From NCBI GenBank assembly GCA_039183635.1, contig JBCDBL010000149.1:1-8681 (forward strand): a DNA stretch of 8,681 nucleotides. Direction: 5' to 3'. How positions within the stretch are numbered: the stretch's first letter is position 1; each line of letters starts with the position of its first letter. Below the pieces are notes generated by a model. It was given only the letters and a program-made list of their open reading frames with translations, ran no database searches and was not told the origin of the DNA. This DNA is from JBCDBL01 sp039183635 (lineage in GTDB: Bacteria > Pseudomonadota > Alphaproteobacteria > Caulobacterales > Parvularculaceae). Shown piece after piece: positions 6,457-8,681 of the stretch. A program made the position numbers and the translations under genes.

Positions 6457-6570
6457 TTTGGCGTCATAACTCTATTGCGCGCTAACCTTTGCTTTGGCTT
6501 TATGTAGACGTGAGACTATCGATCCGGCGTATTTTGGAACATGTTTAGACAGTATATGGACAACTCGGGC

Positions 6571-6578
6571 AAAAGGGG
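6571..6578 (+). promoter_or_regulatory. Ribosome binding site deciding the lipoprotein start
   Basis: AAAAGGGG lies seven bases before the ATG at 6586. It excludes the longer frame from 6541, which would also bury the lipoprotein signal peptide behind 15 polar residues. Confidence 0.7.
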
Positions 6579-6585
6579 TTTTGTG

Positions 6586-7386
6586 ATGAAACTGAAAGCG
6601 AAAACGATAATGGCGCCGGTTCTGGCGCTTGCGATGACAGGCTGCATGACGACGCCGGACGGCGCCTTCGATGCCTCGGCTTTTCGACAAAACGCCAATA
6701 TAGGCTGCGGCCTGGCCGCCCTGGCCGGATCAATGTTCGGCAACGATGCAGAAGACAGAATCGGCATGGCGGTCCTGACCGGTGCGGTCTGCCGTTTGGG
6801 GGCTGAGCTTGTGGCGTTGCAGCTCAGCAAGCAAGATAAGGACGCAATTGACCTTAAAACGACACAGGCCGTTATGACGGGGCAGGAACAAACCTATTCA
6901 AATCCTGAAACAGGCGTCGCCTCTACGGTGCGCGTTGTGGACCAACGCCCGCAGTCGACGGCGCAAACCCAGGTTGCTGTTCTGAAGGATCGCGTTGAAA
7001 AAACGCCGCCGTTGGAGCTTGTCAAAGCGCCTTATGAGGCGGTTAAAACAGCCAATGTGCGGGGCGGTCCGGGCCAGGATTATAAAAAGGTCAGTTCGCT
7101 CGCCAGCGGAGAAGTGCGCGAGGTGATCGGCAAGGTGCAGAACGCGCCATGGTATCTTATTTCTGAGGGCGGTGCAGGCTCCGGATATGTCTACGCTTCG
7201 CTTTTGCAGCCTTCCACGAAAGCAGCGGCGCAAACGTCGGCCGTCGGCGATGTTGCTTCGGTGTCCGTGCCTATGCAGACCAACTGCCGTACGGTCGAGC
7301 GGAAAGTCAGTAAAGACGGCAAAGAGCCGGTGACGCAAAACTTTCAAATGTGCCAAAAGCCTGACGGATCATGGAATCTTGCATAA
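6586..7386 (+). CDS. Lipoprotein with 17 kDa surface antigen-like parts and an SH3 domain
   Basis: A 266-residue protein starting MKLKAK with a hydrophobic stretch and the lipobox AMTGC, so Cys20 is the expected lipidation site. The following Met is not an inner-membrane retention signal, suggesting the outer membrane. Residues about 35-120 contain a glycine-rich helical segment and QAVMTGQEQTYSNPETG, resembling the Rickettsia 17 kDa surface antigen family. The C-terminal NCRTVERKV...MCQKPDGSW resembles the end of that family. Between them, about 155-210, lies a bacterial SH3 domain (TANVRGGPGQDY... APWYLI ...GSGYVYASLL), a fold that often binds peptidoglycan or peptides. The gene follows the FHA-protease by 129 bp on the same strand and overlaps the next gene by 16 bases, so it probably belongs to the operon. 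It may be the envelope-side partner or sensor of the FHA proteases; this is inference from position. Confidence 0.85.
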   Translation: MKLKAKTIMAPVLALAMTGCMTTPDGAFDASAFRQNANIGCGLAALAGSMFGNDAEDRIGMAVLTGAVCRLGAELVALQLSKQDKDAIDLKTTQAVMTGQEQTYSNPETGVASTVRVVDQRPQSTAQTQVAVLKDRVEKTPPLELVKAPYEAVKTANVRGGPGQDYKKVSSLASGEVREVIGKVQNAPWYLISEGGAGSGYVYASLLQPSTKAAAQTSAVGDVASVSVPMQTNCRTVERKVSKDGKEPVTQNFQMCQKPDGSWNLA

Positions 7387-7748
7387 AATATCGCGCGGCG
7401 TTGATATGCGCCGCGCTTTTCTCGATTGCCGGCGCGGCTGAGGCTGACTCGGTATTGCGCGGTGAAAATTTGGAGGCGGTGGCGGCCACCTCCGTTTGCG
7501 CGCAGGTGTTGCCGGTAAAGATTACAGCGACAACACCCTCAGCGTTTTATACCGGCGCTTCGGAGCTTTCGAACCTTATAGAAGGCATTATTGAGATTGC
7601 CTTGATAGACTGTCAGATACAGAATGTAGCTGTCAGTAAGGTGACGTTTGCTGGGTACTCCGGAGGGAGATTGTATTACGCTGCTTCCGTTGTGCCGCGG
7701 GCCGGCTGGAGCGATCCGGAAATTTTCGAATTATTGGCGCCGCGCTAA
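7371..7748 (+). CDS. Small exported protein of unknown function
   Basis: A 125-residue protein that I do not recognise. It has a convincing Sec signal peptide (MESCIKYRAALICAALFS, cleavage expected after AEA near residue 25), leaving about 100 mature residues. Two Cys in the mature part (SVCAQV and IDCQIQ) could form a disulfide in the periplasm. The C-terminal half is rich in Tyr, Gly and beta-type residues. The start codon lies inside the preceding lipoprotein gene, overlapping it by 16 bases, and only a weak GACGGA precedes it. Expression therefore probably depends on translational coupling with the lipoprotein. It is the last gene of the plus operon and may work with the lipoprotein in the envelope. 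Confidence 0.75.
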   Translation: MESCIKYRAALICAALFSIAGAAEADSVLRGENLEAVAATSVCAQVLPVKITATTPSAFYTGASELSNLIEGIIEIALIDCQIQNVAVSKVTFAGYSGGRLYYAASVVPRAGWSDPEIFELLAPR

Positions 7749-7791
7749 ATTTATAAACAGCATCTATAAAAGGCATTTGTAACCGTATCGA

Positions 7792-7825
7792 TAGGAGCAG
7801 TTTTATATTGGCTCCTACTGTTTTG
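7792..7825 (+). terminator. Possible terminator of the plus-strand operon
   Basis: TAGGAGC (7792-7798) pairs perfectly with GCTCCTA (7811-7817) around a 12-base loop, followed by CTGTTTTG. It lies about 45 bases after the last stop of the plus operon. The stem is only seven bases and the T-run only four, so it is a moderate candidate. Confidence 0.4.
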
Positions 7826-7842
7826 AAGCATGATCGTAAGAC

Positions 7843-7883
7843 TAGACCGCATTTACAATTCTTCGAATCGTAAATGCGGTCTA
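7843..7883. repeat. Palindromic intergenic element 1 (perfect 14-bp arms)
   Basis: TAGACCGCATTTAC (7843-7856) is the exact reverse complement of 7870-7883. After one mismatch the pairing continues with ATTC/GAAT around a TTC loop, so the element folds into one 41-base hairpin. There is no T-run after either arm. It is probably a dispersed repetitive palindrome, and it could also act as a bidirectional barrier to transcription between the convergent genes. Confidence 0.7.
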
Positions 7884-7894
7884 AGTTTATGTTT

Positions 7895-7948
7895 GAACGC
7901 GCATTTTATTCACAAAACCGATACCCGCTTTTTGTGAATGCGCTCTAA
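7895..7948. repeat. Palindromic intergenic element 2 (imperfect)
   Basis: The arms are 7899-7917 and 7929-7943: GCGCA plus TTCACAAAA on the left, with a four- to five-base T-rich insertion, pairs with TTTTTGTGAA-TGCGC on the right. The right end on the minus strand reads TTAGAGCGCATTCAC, which matches the end of element 1 (TAGACCGCATTTAC) at 12 of 14 positions. The two are therefore members of one repeat family placed in tandem. Confidence 0.6.
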
Positions 7949-8007
7949 CATTACTATACTTGGAAAATAAGCGGCGCAGAAAATGGCGACCGGTGCTGAA
8001 AACTATA

Positions 8008-8681
8008 TCAATCCGCTTGGCGCGCGCCTGTGGAAGCGATGACGAACACCAGCGCCGAGATTACAAAACCTTGCGACACATAAGATGAAAACAGGATCTG
8101 GAACAACGCGCCGATGGCTGCGCCGCCGGGAATCGTTGCGAAGAACTTTTCGACGATGACATTTATGCCGTGATCGTAAGTTCTGCGCGCGTTGTCGAGG
8201 GCGTTTACCGCTTTGTCGAATGTGTTCGGGTTGCCGAAGATCGCAGACACTGTTTCGCGTACTCGAAATGAATCTACAAAACCAAGTTTTGTGAATAAAT
8301 ACATGCCCGTAGAATAGACAACGCCAAGCAGGATCGTTAGGCGAAAATAGGCCCATCGCGCCGCGATAGGTCCGTAACGCGCAATAAGCCGCCGCGCCGC
8401 GACGAGGCCGATCAAAAGCGTTATAAAAAACAATCCGTACACAAAAATAATTTCGCCGCTGTTTTTTACCGAAAATGTAAACAGCGCCAGGATGCCAACC
8501 AACAACGCCTTGAAGATTGATCCGAAAAACGCCCAAACCGCGATCAACACGCTTAAAAACCCATCGACTGGCATTCCGGTGAAGAAGGGCGCGTCATGCA
8601 CCATGCGCGCGCGTTCCAGCTGGATGGCGGCGTAAAGCGCCAGTAACCCAGACAGAAGGGCGAAGCCGTAAGGTGCGGAAA
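8008..8681 (-). CDS. Multi-pass membrane protein of unknown function, N-terminus cut by window edge
   Basis: The frame is open from the right edge to TGA at 8008-8010, with 223 residues visible. An ATG at 8604 is a possible start, but the 25 upstream codons are also hydrophobic (GFALLSGLLALYAAI) and in frame, with no stop, so the true start is probably outside the window. About five to six membrane segments are visible: the edge segment, LSVLIAVWAFFGSIF with ALLVGILALF, IIFVYGLFFITLLIGLV, LTILLGVVYSTGMYLF, and one or two in the C-terminal IGALFQILFSSYV and FVISALVFVIA. A soluble loop of about 45 residues (VDSFRVRETVSAIF to VIVEKFF) lies before the last pair. I recognise no family. It is convergent with the plus operon, so co-regulation is not shown. 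The overlapping frame 8003-8536 is Arg/His-rich and is rejected. Confidence 0.75.
   Translation of the reverse strand, partial: SAPYGFALLSGLLALYAAIQLERARMVHDAPFFTGMPVDGFLSVLIAVWAFFGSIFKALLVGILALFTFSVKNSGEIIFVYGLFFITLLIGLVAARRLIARYGPIAARWAYFRLTILLGVVYSTGMYLFTKLGFVDSFRVRETVSAIFGNPNTFDKAVNALDNARRTYDHGINVIVEKFFATIPGGAAIGALFQILFSSYVSQGFVISALVFVIASTGARQAD

Noticed and set aside
6541..6585. Upstream ATG at 6541 for the lipoprotein gene
   Set aside because: It would put 15 polar residues ahead of the lipoprotein signal. AAAAGGGG is seven bases before the ATG at 6586.
7826..8177. TGATCGTAAG occurring near 7831 and again near 8166
   Set aside because: The match is only ten bases, one copy lies inside a coding region, and the flanks show no similarity. 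It is probably chance.
8003..8536. Minus-strand open frame of 177 codons
   Set aside because: It overlaps the membrane protein in another frame, and its translation is Arg/His/Cys-rich without structure. The hydrophobic frame ending at 8008 is coherent.

Overview
The window looks like a chromosomal segment of a moderately GC-rich alphaproteobacterium. This rests on codon use, purine-rich ribosome binding sites, a lipoprotein resembling the Rickettsia 17 kDa surface antigen family, a DUF3237 protein, and palindromic intergenic repeats with AGAGCG-like ends. The genus cannot be fixed from sequence alone. No rRNA, tRNA, insertion sequence, prophage or CRISPR array was seen.

Layout: (1) 1-291, minus strand, a DUF3237 protein cut by the left edge. 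(2) 292-717, a non-coding stretch with a 14-bp palindrome and a possible terminator. (3) 718-3486, a tight minus-strand operon: transmembrane Ser/Thr kinase, then a small soluble FHA protein, then a PP2C phosphatase. The last two overlap by ATGA. (4) 3487-3669, a divergent control region with clustered GCAAT boxes and a 19-bp dyad. (5) 3670-7748, a plus-strand operon: an exported protease-like protein with a coiled coil, one membrane helix and an FHA domain, whose catalytic Ser is replaced by Tyr; a second protein of the same architecture with an intact His/Asp/Ser triad; an SH3-domain lipoprotein; and a small exported protein. (6) 7749-8007, a convergent intergenic region with two related palindromic repeats. 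(7) 8008-8681, minus strand, a multi-pass membrane protein cut by the right edge.

The central seven to eight genes read as one trans-envelope phosphothreonine signalling module. A kinase and a phosphatase set the phosphorylation state in the cytoplasm. Three FHA domains, two anchored to the membrane and one soluble, can read phosphothreonine. The two membrane FHA proteins present a trypsin/HtrA-like domain in the periplasm, one apparently active and one apparently a pseudoenzyme. A lipoprotein with an SH3 domain could link this to the envelope or peptidoglycan. The kinase/phosphatase/FHA trio resembles the post-translational control trio of type VI secretion, but no secretion structural gene is present here. 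The domain assignments are well supported by motifs; the joint function is inference.
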